Origin: Sympetrum striolatum
Lineage: Eukaryota > Arthropoda > Insecta > Odonata > Libellulidae
Direction: 5' to 3'
Assembly (NCBI GenBank): GCA_947579665.1
Contig: OX388350.1
Coordinates: 40,705,393-40,769,392, forward strand
DNA length: 64,000 nucleotides
Position 1 is the first letter of the stretch, and every line of letters starts with the position of its first letter. Both the position numbers and the translations under genes were made by a program. Positions 11,535-23,734 of the stretch are shown piece by piece. Under the pieces are notes generated by a model. The model was not told the origin of the DNA, searched no databases, and worked only from the letters and a program-made list of their open reading frames with translations.

Positions 11535-12595
11535 AGTTGACTAGCGGAGTGCCCGTTGATTCTCAACGGAAAAATGTCATAGTTTGTCTCTGCAACGAAC
11601 ACCAATAGAAAGAAGATGTACCAAGAAGAGCAAAACCAATTGTCAATATAAATATAAGGATGATTCAATTTTTGTCAATTCTGTTAATCATTTCCAATTG
11701 TTATCGGTGATATCGGCAAATAATTGAAATTCAGGGACATGATTCCTATAGTTAAAATATTCGAAGATGATATTTTCATTTATAGAGTAACATAACTGAA
11801 AAAAATTACAGAGTTTAATATTGGACTAAAGGCAAACCATATACCAGCAATACTTCTTTAGAGGGAATTTCTATAGTATACTAAGTCCTTGAGTAGAGAG
11901 AGAGAGTAATACCATTTTTAAACTCTAACTAAAGATTCAGTAAAAAATTACGTAGCTGTAAATAAAACTTAGTTGCTAGTGACGTTTAAACAAAATTGTA
12001 AAAAATAAAATTTAAATGTTCGTACTTTTTCCGTGCGATTCTTCACAGGATATTGTTCGTAACAGCAAATGTTAAAATCTCATGCAATTTCTTCTTCTTT
12101 ATAAAGTGTATCACTTATTATCAGGATTTATTTTAACTTGGCTTATATTCTTAATGCATTTTGATGGATAAATAAATGAACTTGGAATCAACAATCGTCT
12201 TCATTGTCAAGAGGGATGGGTTGGGTTGATAAAATATTCACGCATTTGATCAAAATTCTCGAATTTTCGAATCGTAAACGATATTTAACAACAAAAAACG
12301 TTTATTCTATTCCCCTTCTTTTGGTGCTTGATTCGACTTTGTACGACTATTATTTCTAATTTCAATTTTCAAAAGAAATAAAGCCTGCAGCGAGAAAAAT
12401 GAACTTTACGTGCATTTCTTATGGAAATGCTTTTATGATTTTTCGGCTATTCCTTTTGGGATTTTCCTAATTTTCTTTTTTCATAAACCACCTCCGTACC
12501 AAGGGGGAAAAAAAAATATTCAAATCGGTCGAGCCGTTTTTAAGTTTTAGACGACGTCACGAACATCACTTCATTTTTATATATACGAGTAAGAT
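11535..12595 (+). mobile_element. possible non-autonomous element
   Basis: The left end resembles a widespread arthropod repeat start (CTAGCGGAGTGCCCGTTGAT, followed by a CAACGG complement). The right end carries TCGGTCGAGCCGTTTTTAAG, then ATCACTTCATTTTTATATAT near 12570. Elements with a CTAGC(T/G)..TGCCCG start and an ATTTTTATATATA end are familiar from arthropod genomes. Linking the two ends here into one element about 1.06 kb long is inference, because no second copy exists in the window. Confidence 0.35.
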
Positions 12596-12681
12596 TTCGA
12601 TCTAATATCTTGAATGGCGCTTTAGTTATTGCTTTTTATTTCCGAGAGTGGAATTCGCCGCGGCTGTGAATAAACCTCATC

Positions 12682-13030
12682 GTGGCTCGAGGAGTTAATG
12701 CATCCTTGCATCCCTTCATTTTTAACCTTCGGAAAGATGCTCATAACTCCAGTTACCGTCGTCAGTTGAAGTGGTTAAGACCAAATACCAGAAGAAAATA
12801 CATGCTTGGTTCGTTTTTGTCTGCAGTTTTTCATCTTCAACCACCGACATATATCCATGACATGTTTACTTCCAAATATTCTGTTTATTGTAAAACTACT
12901 CGCTCTGGCCCTAACTATCTTTTACGTCCAATCCATCGGACTAACTCTCACCTCAAATCTTTCCTAATTACCGCATCTAATTTCTAGAACAACCTGCTTG
13001 CACAGATTAAAAGTTCCACTTAATATGATT
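12682..13030 (+). pseudogene. non-LTR retrotransposon RT C-terminal fragment
   Basis: The plus frame 12682-12987 carries the typical tail of a Jockey/CR1-type reverse transcriptase protein: basic repeats around LRPNTRRKY, an HLQPPTYIHDMF segment, then TRSGPNYLLRPIHRTNSH at about 12898-12951 and LKSFLITASNF. In intact relatives the tail usually continues as a 'ASxxWNxLP' motif. Here the W codon is TAG (12985-12987), and the same frame continues NNLLAQIKSST. The fragment lacks the endonuclease and the catalytic RT motifs, so it is a 5'-truncated dead copy. The following 3' untranslated part is annotated separately. Confidence 0.75.
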
Positions 13031-13259
13031 ATCTTCTGGTTACCACGGAATAATTCTAAAATCATAATACTGGATTATTTTTTTGATTAATCGTTATGTG
13101 AGCTGACAACCATTTGTATTTTTATCTCATGTCTATTCTTGATCTATTTTTTCTTTTGAATAATCTTTGTGAGAGCAGATAATCTTATATATTATTTTTT
13201 CTGCTCTTATGGGAGTTAAAAATCCCAGAGCAAAATAAAGTTTATTAATATTATTATTA
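13031..13259 (+). mobile_element. 3' untranslated end of the 12.7 kb LINE copy
   Basis: It follows the RT fragment directly. It contains a GAGCAGA...TCTGCTC inverted repeat and then a hairpin GCTCTTATGGGA/TCCCAGAGC. Next comes AAAATAAAG and a TTATTAATATTATTATTAA tail. The order hairpin, ATAAAG, (ATT)n is the same as in the L-TTA ends, although the sequence differs. Confidence 0.65.
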
Positions 13260-15587
13260 AGCAAAAGGCACCATGACTGACATTATTTCCATCCTATGTA
13301 ACCGAATTCATGAACAATGCTGAATAAATTAAGACATGCGGGAGAATACATCACAATTTCAACATTACCCACTCATCCCTGAGCATCCAACCATAGATAC
13401 ATCGCTTATTAACTTCAAAAACCTACATCTTTTATCTATTTGCACCAGCGCATTTTAACCTTTGAATCTACTGGCACCCACTGAGCTCTCGAAATGTTCC
13501 CTCCTACTCATTCGCAGGGGTATCTCATATCAATTCGCAACGAAGAACGAATGAATGGCTCTTTTGAATCTTTTGCTCTGTAATAATAAAAATCCACTGT
13601 TATTTAGAATCAAAAGGAGCGTGATATTAGATATACAGGTTGCTCTTTGCATGAATTCCCTTTTTTAAAGTAAAATTTTAATAATTTGGATGCCCTTTCG
13701 CCACTAGCGACTGGAATCATATTTTTGTACTTTGAAACGGAACAAAGCGCTACTACTATTTCGCTTTAATATATCTTATAATATGCTCAAGCTGAACCTC
13801 ATGGAAATCTACAGTACTTGGAGAGATAATAACTTTGTAATTTCTACGGAAATATATAAGTACATTCCTATTCTTCTCCTCTTCGAATAATACTTTGTTC
13901 TGTGAACTGTTTGTGTAAATTTTCCTTATGACGTTCGTAAGAAGATATTAGTCACAGATTTGGCTCGTATATAAATATACTGAGAAGTACAACGTTAATT
14001 AAAAAAAATGTAATTACGATATAAGATTACCTTTAAAAAATCAGTAGCGAAGGAAAAAGAATATGGTGGCATATTACTGCTTATTTTCAACTACTAATAG
14101 CCTAATTTTAATAATCTAATGTTTATTTTTGTGAAAATAGCAAATAATTCTTAATTTTTTTAAGTGTATGTTTCACTTTGATGTCAATGCAAATAAAATA
14201 CAAAAATATTAATTATTCATAAGTTTTTTCCCAAAAATATTTTGAAATATTCGATTTCCAAAACTTTAAGCGTAGAATTAGGCTTTTAAGCTCTAAAAGT
14301 TTCCTTTGCATTATTTTCGCTATCGTATTAATTTAAATATTTAAAGACGATAGGTTACATCTAAGAGGAGACATATTAGTATCAATCCCACCCTTTTAGT
14401 AGTAGTAGGGACACTTATTATTATTTCCATAAAAAACATATTGATACGCTAAGGCAAAATCATAACTTGACCTGATTAAAATACTCCAGCTATCAACTTT
14501 CAGGTAAACAGAAACCTTAAGCTTCAGTGTTTGTCGTTTTGTTATGACAGTTGGTATGGATGTCAAAAAAACAAACAAGGAAAATTTCCCCATGAAGTTT
14601 CTTTACCCTTCCAGGCAAACTGAAAGAATAATAGGCAAATAAGTATGATCAGGACGTCGTGATCTTCTAGAATTACCTACGGCAGTCGCAAAGATCCACG
14701 CAGCTTCGTCATCGAATCTCAAGGTGCAAGCGTTATCAAGCGTCAGGAGTTGCGGAAAACTTTCTGTACTTCTAAAGGAAAAAATTCCCGCGGAAGGCTA
14801 GGGGCCAAATCTTTTCAAAAGCAAAACGATGCGACGTTTTCAACTTGGAGGCGATGATCACAAATCCACGAGAGATGTTCGTGCGAGAGGATGACCCACT
14901 TTTCGGTTGACCTTTGGCACTTCAACATTAGTAACGCATCGAAAGCGTTTTGAAATAATCCGTTAACGTTTGACATTGACGGATTCGGAAATTCCTTTTG
15001 GAGTTAGAATCCGTGAAATATCCGGATTCTGGATGTTGTGAAATTTACCCTTCCATATAAAAGGAAAATTTGCTGGATTATTTGAATACGTCAATGACGA
15101 TGAAGACTTTAATCTCGTAACAATACGGGTAAATAGACAAGCTCATACTGCACGCACCAGCTAGTATTCACAAAGGTATCCAAAAACCTCAATACAAAAA
15201 ACGGGGTTTGGAAATATTATTGAATGAGGTAACAGATAAACTTGTTAAACGAGAGAAATATTACTCTCATATCAGAGCGACTACATTTTATATTTTTTTA
15301 CCTAACATGTGGCATCATTTTTTACATATTCTATTGTTAGCTGTACGCCATATTGTTAAAATTTGTTCACTGTACACTCTGAAAACGGAACAATCAAACT
15401 CATTGTACCAGGCAAGAAGTAAATTCTTGTGTAATATTCTTAGAGATAGACTGAAATTACTCGAAAATAGTCCATAATATATGGTAGAGAGTGAGTATAA
15501 CAAGCTGACAATCGGTATATATCAGATTATTCTCCGGAATTTGAATGCTCCTTGATTGGTTATTTTTTTTCAATTTAATCTCTTTGA
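13260..15587. other. no feature seen
   Basis: AT-rich DNA. A slightly GC-richer part (14640-15030) has no credible frame. The 89-codon frame at 15208-15477 has low-complexity, hydrophobic composition and no recognised motif. Confidence 0.45.
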
Positions 15588-16210
15588 GCCTAAAATGAAT
15601 TTTTTAGAAAATATGTATAACCTTGGCAACACGTTACTGGTATAGATTGGCGAGAGTTCGGTAATAATCCGGTAATCTGGATTTGATTGTAAATGACACA
15701 TATACTTTAATATAAAGGAAAAACTGAAGAAATGTTGAAGATAAATAGAAACAAACTTCTACGCTATACCACTCAAATGTTTGCGTGGTATAGCGTAGAA
15801 ATGTGTTACTATTTATCTTCATGATGGAAGACTACCACGAAGTCGAGGCCGAGTTATTGGATTCCATGAAGAAATGTTGTCAATTTCATTTCTTAAAATC
15901 TAAAATCGAATGTTTAGAAAATGTTTTTGTATAACCAGCAGATTACCGAATAACATTTTCGAGAATTCGGTAAAAATCCGGTAAGCCGGTTTCGACTACA
16001 ATGGTCGATAGCAACAGTTCGACTTAAAATAGTATAAATGCCATAAATATGGAGGAAAAACTGAGGCAATGTAATCAATTTCATATCTTAGAAATCTAAA
16101 ATCCTTAGTCGAGAAAATGTTTAATATTGTCAGCAGATTTTACGGTTTACATTGGAGGGGATTCAGTTACGATTCGTTAATCTGGTTTATATTACAAATG
16201 AGCTAATAAT
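15588..16210 (+). repeat. three diverged tandem units of about 150-190 bp
   Basis: The units start near 15588, 15899 and 16092, each with CTAAAAT.... They share TTTAGAAAATRT, a GAGTTCGGTAATAATCCGGTAA or GAATTCGGTAAAAATCCGGTAA core, and GGAAAAACTGARG. The first unit is split by the palindromic insertion at 15738-15867. Middle-unit bases 15979-16005 hold CCGGTTTCGACTACAATGG, similar to the cores of other foldbacks here. Confidence 0.65.
15738..15867 (+). mobile_element. palindromic retroposon, copy A, with 12-bp TSD
   Basis: The element is 130 bp and flanked by a perfect 12-bp direct repeat GAAGAAATGTTG (15726-15737 and 15868-15879). The arms 15737-15772 and 15785-15821 pair almost completely (CTTCTACGCTATACCAC and its complement) around a 12-base loop. 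After the hairpin comes GACTACCACGAAGTCGAGG...GAGTTATTGGATTC. The same tail ends copy B at 47932-48239. Variable 10-12 bp duplications argue for target-primed insertion rather than a cut-and-paste MITE. No Pol III boxes are obvious. Confidence 0.75.
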
Positions 16211-17159
16211 CCAATACATACAGATACAACAAAAAGGGTCTGACCGACCGAAGGCTGGAGTGAAAGAAGGCATATAAAACGGCAGAGCGATACTCGTAAT
16301 CCAACCATAAGACTGTCACTCTACTGAAGAAGGTATCGGATATTTCCGTAACAAGTTGTAAGGTGTCGACATTTGACCTCGTGGGAAGACGAGCATCTTT
16401 CGACAAAATGGAGGAAAGCGTTCAGAGGTGAGGCGGTGTCATCGGAGGACACATGGAGACAGAAATAAAAGAAAATATCTTTGATGGGGAGCGCGTTTGA
16501 TGGAGGGAAAGATAAAATAAACCGATGGGGTGACAGGTACCCCTCACAAGAAATCCTCACGAAGGCTAATGGCTATTCTTCTGGAGGAAGAAAGGTCCCT
16601 TAGGTGGAGTTGGATGGAAACGAAAATAGGCAGACGCAGTAAAAAGATCACATGGAAAGTAGTGAGGTAAAGAGACAAGTGAGAGCTAAACGAGGGGGAA
16701 ATACTGTCTGTGTGTAGCTGTCATTCATAAAAGGAGGAAATATCAGGAGGAATTTCTTTTGAATTTATATTGAAAACTCTTATCCCCGACTGTCGATCCA
16801 CGAGTGATAAACAAATTGATCTCGAGGAAAGAATCTCTCTAGATTTCATTGACAAGAAGTACTATTTTGACTCAGCATTAAGAACAATATTAATTAATCT
16901 CAACACTTACTTTCGAAGAATCTGGTGATTGATACTGGTGAACTCTTTAATTTTCATTATTTTCTTTTCATTTTAGCTTTTATAGCCATTTTTGTATACT
17001 GACTTATCTTGTAACTAATTATTTACTTCTCATTCTATTGTTTTTCTGTTTATTTCTATGCAAACTTATTTTTATTGACTCATCTATGTAAATGTATATC
17101 TGTATTTTACTGTTTGCTTTTCATGTTTATCTTAATTTATTTAAAATATTTAACTAATA

Positions 17160-17285
17160 ATCCAAGTTTTCGCAGGTTTTTCACACCCCCTTTTTGCGAG
17201 TGTTTTTCTATGGACGTGCATTTTTACAAAGGAAAGACGATTTTTTAAACTGGCTAAATCTCTCTCTTTTAAAATTTTATTGACG
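17160..17285 (+). mobile_element. L-TTA LINE 3' region, partial
   Basis: TTTTCGCAGGTTTTTCACAC is followed by CCCTTTTTGCGAGTGTTTTTCTATGG, matching the start of the 11.0 kb copy. The hairpin and (TTA)n end are not found downstream, so it is partial or decayed. Confidence 0.55.
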
Positions 17286-17289
17286 AAAT

Positions 17290-19395
17290 TAAATTGAAAA
17301 TTAATGATTCATTGTATTTGCCAGTGTGATTGGGCCAACTGATGCAAGAGCATTATAATTTCATCATCATATCGGTTTCAGAGATATTTTGTCGTGGTGG
17401 TTATTTGGTGGTAGCTATCCTTTTTTTTCTTTACTCACTGATATGAATCAAGTAATTTAGCATCGACAGGGGAAATGGTTAGGACTAATATTGAAAGGGG
17501 AGAGAAAATTAAATAGTATAATTTAGGGTAGAATGCAAGGGAAAAACAGAGGGAAGACAAAGAAAAAAGACGTTACATGACTTAAAGGGTTGGTACGCTA
17601 CCGAACAGCGAAATGAATGGCACTGAATAGGGAATATTGAGATTACCTACGGATAGTTTGTACATTTATGTATGTATGTAGTAGGTAATAAATGAATATA
17701 CTATCCTCATAATTTCTGACTTTTTTATTTTAGCCATTTATACCTGTCTCTGAAGGTATCTCCCTATAATTCCTCCATCCACCATCGTTCCTTAATCAAA
17801 TGAATACCAAGGGAATAGGGTTCTTGAAAAAAGGATATTCGAGTTCATGATTAATAACGGAATAAAGTAAACTACGTATGAATATGAATTTCTCCCAAAT
17901 ATCACTGGAGAAGATCATATCTGTCAGTGATTGATAGATACGTACATCTGAAAAAAGGGAGATACAGAGAGCATAAATTGTTTTTTGTGATTTGATTCTT
18001 CATGCGCTACAGAGTAATCTATAACTGAATAAAGAAATTGGGAAATAGAAGCTTATGGCAGATTGCCACTTTTTTATGACAATTTTTCAATTGCTGTATT
18101 TCATTTTTGAAGCCATCCAAAGCTACATAGCCATCCTTTTTTCCGTTACACGCTTAAAGATCAAAGCCAGATAACTGAAAAGCTCTACAATTTCCGACGT
18201 TAAGCTGCCATTCGTCGAATGCATGATAACGCAAATTGAGGGTAGGGGTCCATAGATGAAAAACTGAGGAAAAGATTGTGTTGAAGGGCAGCCGAGTTTT
18301 CCGCTTTCTTTAGATACTCTTCCACTAGAACGTTACGTATTTCTTTCTCTATTACGGTCTGCTTCGCGAGGAAGAGATCTCTTTGTCATCTTCAAGCTGA
18401 GTATGCCTAAGTTTCTCCTGCTTTGAGAAAAAATATGGAAGGAATTCTTTCAAAGAATCTACACCGAAGCGCTCTTAAGCATTTCTCAGTATAATCTTTT
18501 CCCTGATAGACTGGCAAGAGGAAGGTTTCGAAAGGACTACTGAAAACGTTAGATTAGGGAAAATAGGAGTTTGCCGATTATCAGCATTACTTTCTCTAAG
18601 TTTTCAAAACATTGAATAAACAGGCAACACATACGATTTGAAATACTACATCATTGTGTAAGAGATTCTCAAAATTATTATATTATCCATTAATTAGTCC
18701 TATTTTTAGTACATTTACACTATTATCATCTTAATATTGATGGAAAAACTAGAGGAAAACGTAGCTTTCTTTAATGCATACTTGATATCCTACACATAAA
18801 GGCATTTGACGCCTCTACTCGTTTCAAAGCTTTGTCATTCTTATAGGTAGAAGCAGACGAAATAACCCTCAAAACCTGTTGAAAAATCCCATGCGTATTT
18901 TGCCTTCAATGAAGCTTTCTTCAGGGGCACGAGATGAATTTAATATGTATATTTTGAACCATTTCTTAACCCTGAAGATGTCCTTATTGGCATTTTCATA
19001 TTCATATTTGGCATCTCAACAGGTTTTTATGGTTATTTGGTGTGACTTTACTTTTAATAATTAATGCCATCAATGATCTTATTCATTCAGATTTCTTATC
19101 CATACAACAACCTCGTGGAGGCTATCTAACTACAATTGCTAGTCTAACAAGAACGTTAATTCATGCATTCAATATGACAGTCAAAAATTAATTGCCATTC
19201 CCAAAATGAAAATATATATTACGGCTTTTGCTTATATTTCTTCATCTGCGAAGAGAATATTTTTAACAAAGAGTATAAGCACGAGAAATTAACAATGAAA
19301 GCTTCAGAAAATAGAGTACAAAAAATTTGAACGAGTAATACAAGTAACCAACGAAAGTTGTTAATTACATAGCCTTAAAGCGAACTATTAGAGAA
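17290..19395. other. no feature seen
   Basis: AT-rich DNA with only short chance frames. A modest GC rise at 18240-18430 has no recognisable gene or repeat. Confidence 0.45.
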
Positions 19396-19404
19396 GCTAA
19401 TAGC

Positions 19405-19498
19405 TCTCCAGGTTAGATCGGCATTTCGGTGTTTTACACCTCCTGCCACGCGCCACTGGCGGATTGCAAGGTTTAAATGTAAATGTAAACGTAAAACG
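19405..19498 (+). mobile_element. retroposon 3' end with hexamer tail
   Basis: CATTTCGGTGTTTTACACC is followed by TCCTGCCACGCGCCACTGGC and then an irregular (TGTAAA)n tail (TTTAAATGTAAATGTAAACG). A GC-rich end capped by a simple hexamer tail is typical of a retroposed element. Only one copy is in the window. Confidence 0.4.
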
Positions 19499-20159
19499 CA
19501 TTCAATTTAGTAAAAGACTGTGACGAAACTAAGCTAATTCAAGGATTAAAATCAGGAGAAGGAAGAAATATATAATGAACGTAATGAAACGGGCATTTGA
19601 AAAATTTCTTCAATCAAGAAATTTCAGGTTATGTTCTTCTGAGATGTAGGTAAGGTATGAACTAGAAAAGGAAGAAGGGATTATAGAAAATCATACAAAG
19701 AAGTGTTGTCTATTGTGAGGATGATATTGGTTTCATGAGAACAGATACAGGGGGATAGCTAGATACTGAGGGAGAGGTTTACTGAAGAATGGTATTAAAG
19801 GTAAGACACGAATAAAAGACGTACTTTCTACACAATATATAGAGATAAATTATCAAGAGGTAAGGAAAAAACCGAGAGGTGGTGTACTTTAGGGCACAAC
19901 AACCAACCGAGAGGTATAAGATTTGCGTAATATTATAAAAGCATAAATGCGCAAAGGGTGGTCTATGTATACCTTTTCTTGGTACAAAGCGAGGAAAATT
20001 TTCATTTAATAAAGATTTTATGAGACGATATCTTGCAAATTCAATGGGCTACACCTGCCACCGCAGCGTCCGCTTTCCAGGAACTTACAAAAGCCCAACA
20101 TATTCCGGGAACTCCAGCATCGAGCTCCCGTGCTCTTGAAACGCTATCTAGGAGATTAT

Positions 20160-20580
20160 TAGAAGAGGAAAATCTGATTTGTCTCATTTGAATTGGCCTA
20201 CCGACTTTTTGGTGGGCGTTTCAAATCCATGTGCTTCTTTTATTCTCGTGGAAACATGGCGGATCGCTACACGCGTCATCTGCAGCAGGCAAAAAACAAA
20301 AGAAGCGGCACGCGCACGTCATGTAAACGCCAACGCGGAGGCCTCTGTTGCAAAAATATCGAATTAATCTCTGCTCGATGGCAGGTGTAGCGGGAAAAAT
20401 ACGCTGCAGAGCGTCCGCGGGGCAAAACGAAAACGGTGGTCTTCCCGTATATTTCACCAGTCAACATTCTGCGTTTCAACGGAATGGGCGTTTGGACTAT
20501 CCCATTAATAAAATTCCGATGAACGCGGATGGCTTGCAAATTGCAAAATCGCAAAGAGGGCCAACTTTATTTTAATCTGC
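20160..20580. other. CpG-containing island, possible regulatory DNA
   Basis: GC-rich, CpG-containing sequence in AT-rich surroundings, with five overlapping short frames on both strands, none protein-like. It contains AAACATGGCGG at 20252-20262, close to the YY1/Pleiohomeotic core. Interpretation as an enhancer, promoter or silencer is composition-based inference. Confidence 0.3.
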
Positions 20581-20727
20581 TCTTTTGGAAAACAAAGGAC
20601 TTGATCTAGATTAATTCGAGTCTTTATTTAGTGGGTTTAGCTCGAGCGGAAGTCTCTTTTACCTAACTACCTGAGGAAACAAATGGAATACGGCTGTTTA
20701 ATGAATTAGAGTTTTAAAGTCCCTCCA

Positions 20728-20872
20728 AAAGCCGTCTTTGTCAGCATTCCGTACTTCGTTGCAACCGGTTTTGGAAACAACGAAATACCTTGAATATTAT
20801 CCTTCCTAGAAACACCTAATGCATGAGCATTTCAACAGCCATGCTATCATCTTCAGGGGTAAAAGGTACGAA
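20728..20872 (-). repeat. dispersed repeat with M-module, copy R2
   Basis: It carries AGCCGTCTTTGTCAGC, TCCGTACTTCGTTGCAACCG, GGAAACAAC and, on the minus strand, CCCCTGAAGATGATAGC, TGTTGAAATGCTCAT and GGTGTTTCTAG. It is the most complete copy of this family in the window. A related end (CCCCTGAAGATGATAGC ... TTGAAATGCTCATTGGGTG) occurs at 44283-44327. Confidence 0.65.
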
Positions 20873-21060
20873 AAGCTGACAAAGAAGGATTTAGGAGAGG
20901 TTTTAAACCTCTAACTAACCTCATTTGCTGTTTAAGTATAGTCATCAAGTTATGGGGAAAAAGGGTGAGATAAATTTCTTAGTAACTGATGGTTCCATAG
21001 ATTCTGTTTTTCGGTAGGTTCACTCCAGAATATTCCCCATTTAATACTATTTCTATCCTA

Positions 21061-21440
21061 ATGAAGTTGCCATACCCTTTGTATAATCTAGCATCTTTAA
21101 CATTGTCTTTCAGTTTTGCTTTTTGGCTTCCACCCTCAATTAAACTCTATAGAGATCATTTATTCCCTCTCAATGCTCGACCAATCCAATTTTTCTCTCG
21201 ATATCTAATTAGTTCAATTAAAACCCTATCCTTCCCAATCATCTCTACCATCTCCGTACTTGTTTTCCTATCAACTCAAATTACTTCTTCCATCCTACGC
21301 CACATCTACATCTTGAAGGACTCCAATCGTTTGATTTTTTTATCCTATGGTCCATGTTTCACACCCATCTACACCTGAACACACCACGTCAAGGACTTTA
21401 CCAATATTTTTTTGATTCCCTTATCGAGACTTCAAGGCAT
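21061..21440 (-). pseudogene. LINE RT C-terminal fossil (RTE-like)
   Basis: The minus strand reads CETWTIG at 21345-21363 in one frame. In another frame it reads KIKRLESFKM, a stop, MWRRMEEVI, a stop, VDRKTSTEMVEMIGKDR and REKNWIGRALRGN, down to about 21160. This follows the order of the conserved C-terminal region of RTE/HmRTE-type endonuclease-reverse transcriptases (GCETW, RLExFxMWxWRRM, ISWTDR, RxxNWIGHxLRG). Stops replace two tryptophan positions and there is a frameshift, so the copy is dead. The 105-codon plus-strand frame here is its antisense shadow. Confidence 0.75.
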
Positions 21441-22561
21441 CAGTTTCCTTCGTGAAGATTTCCTAGGTCTTCCTCGGAGGCGAATTATAAAACAGAATGA
21501 GCAATATATTGCATAAAATTACAAACAGTCATTTTTTCGCTATACAATATGATAGATGCATAGAAATACATGAGGTAGAATATAATTGCTTAGTTAAAAA
21601 AAAGAAAAGGAATAAGATTGCAAGCGTGATCAATGCTTATGATGGTATACTGTAAATATCAGTGTAATGATTAGTTTCTGTTTACTATAGGCATCATGAA
21701 AAGTGTTTTGCAACCCTTACTAAGAAACTTGATTACGAATATTTTGATGATTCTAATTTTTCAGTTTCACAGGTTCCATTATATTTCGTACTTATATATG
21801 CAGGTTCAAGTCGTTTGTCTAAATTTGAGAAATTAAATTCTAAAAATAAATCTCATCTCCTAGGCCGTGAGATTTGTGAATGTTTCCAATAATAATTCAT
21901 CCTGAAGAATGACAGGGCATCTTTCCTCATTATCTTAAAATGATATAGATTACAGTGTCCGTCACTGCTCCTGAAATCGGATTTCAAAAGAATCCCCGAA
22001 GAAAGGAGAGTATCACAGCGCTTTTGGGCCAACAATCTCATAGACGGTTTCCTCCCAATGCTATCGTTTTCTGTGAATGGATTCCCTTATTCGGGTCACC
22101 TTTTTCGGACTGGGCGAAGCGCGTATCCTGGGAGGGCGAAGGATATTCTGGACGAAATTCTGACCCCAAGAAGGGTCAGAGGTGACAAGGGCAGAGATTT
22201 TGATGAATGGAAGCCGTTGGAAAAGATATATTTTCACTTATAAACGACACCTATCAAAGTTACGTCTCATCTCACAAACATATTTTCCCCTGAGCCAGTG
22301 TTTCTCAAATATTTTCGTATCGGGTCCTCATTTTATTCACCGAAATTACTGGGGCTGCTGTACATTAGTTACTAGGATGTTAGATAGGATGTCTATAGTG
22401 ACACATTTTTCCTTTATTGGAACCTGGCGCTACTTCTCATTGAAATAGGGTAAGCAATTCATAAATTAAGGGAAGATTAAATTTAAGAGAAGATAGATGG
22501 TACGAATTGTAAGAACGGTTATTGATTGATAATAAGACAAAAAACTGTAGTAATTATGACA

Positions 22562-22750
22562 AGGAAAGGGTTAAAGGTACTTTGCACATAAAGGCGTGCG
22601 CCCAGGAAAAATCCCAAGGAAAAACGGACTTGAACAAAGTCCGACAGGGCCGGGAATCGAACCCGGGATCTTCCTCTATCCGGGAGGCTGCCTTAACCAT
22701 CTAGGCTACCCGGCCAAAACATTTTAACAAGCCGTTTAGGGAAATTTTGT
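22562..22750 (-). mobile_element. tRNA-derived SINE, copy S1 (body inverted relative to module A)
   Basis: On the minus strand the tRNA-like head has an A box TAGCCTAGATGG (22697-22708) and a B box GGTTCGATTCC (22653-22663). A GTCGGACTTTGTTCAAGTCC tail and TTTTTCCTTGG follow. Upstream on the plus strand, 22562-22606 is module A (GGAAAGGGTTAAAGG...AAGGCGTGCGCCCAGG). In copy S2 module A and the body point the same way; here the body is inverted. No clear target-site duplication was found. Confidence 0.8.
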
Positions 22751-23349
22751 TATAACTATATACAAAGATATGAAAGGTTTAAAGAACACCATTTAAGTTT
22801 AAAACTTAGCTTAGAATCGTAGAACATACTTGTATTTAAGCCAAGGCAAATATATTTTAAGAAATTGACGTTAGAAGCTTGCCAAAATGGCTTGATAAAT
22901 TCCGGCTGAGTAGTTCACTTTCGAAAGACGACAACGTTATTATGCGGCCCTCCAGCTACTTTGGCTGATACCATAATGAGCGTAGATTAAGAAAAATAAA
23001 TGTTAGGACAAGTCGTTTTAAGAATTCATTCTTTCCGCCAAAGATACGCGATAATAACTGAGTAAAGTGGCTTGTGGGGTATAGATGTATATGTGGATGT
23101 AAATGAGTTACACTCAGGTTCTTAAAATCTCACTCTTTCGAGTTGGGTTGGGATAGGTAGGTCGGGCGGGGCATGTCAATAATTTCATTGTTTCCCCAAC
23201 ACATATACGAGCGCTATTTACTAAATAGTGGTACTCCAGAAGTGGTTGATCGATAACGAACCTGTTTCTTGTCGCGGCTTTAATAGAAAAAGAATAGATT
23301 TTTGTTAGTAATTGTATTGCTAAAAGTACTTCGAAAGCTTTGATGATTT

Positions 23350-23412
23350 TGCACAACCTGGAATCGAACCCGTGACTGCTTTCACATAGCTATTCGGGAG
23401 CCCCATGGCTGT
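23350..23412 (-). mobile_element. tRNA-like SINE head fragment
   Basis: The minus strand has a T-arm and B box CACGGGTTCGATTCC followed by AGGTTGTGC. Upstream are AGCTATGTGAAAGCAGTC and GGGGCTCCCGAATAGC, which may correspond to the anticodon and D arms but do not give a good A box. It is probably the remnant of a second tRNA-derived family. Confidence 0.45.
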
Positions 23413-23734
23413 TAATTAAGCAGTTATGATTTAGGGACACATAACACTCTGATTCTCCCATTAAAATTCGATACAAGATTGTAGAAACTATCCTAAAACG
23501 TAAATTATACCAAGTTCTTTTTGTTTAAAATCAGTACAAAAACCCTGATCACATTCAACAAACATTAATTACCCAATCACGTTAACGAGACCTAATACGA
23601 AAGAAAAACGAGATCAAGCCATTTATAACAAAAATCTCAAAGTCACCCTGTATTTACATAAGCCCTGTTTATTCAAGACCTTGTAGTCTTTTGTTAATCA
23701 AGCCAATGAAGGCCTTTTTAATATTTTCGCAACT

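Noticed and set aside
16265..16330. TATA-like CATATAAAACGG followed by possible initiator
   Set aside because: No open frame or other promoter element downstream; it lies beside repeats, and TATA words are common in AT-rich DNA.
21061..21378. 105-codon plus-strand open frame with hydrophobic stretches
   Set aside because: Antisense of the RTE-like fossil; the membrane-like look comes from reading reverse complements of charged codons.
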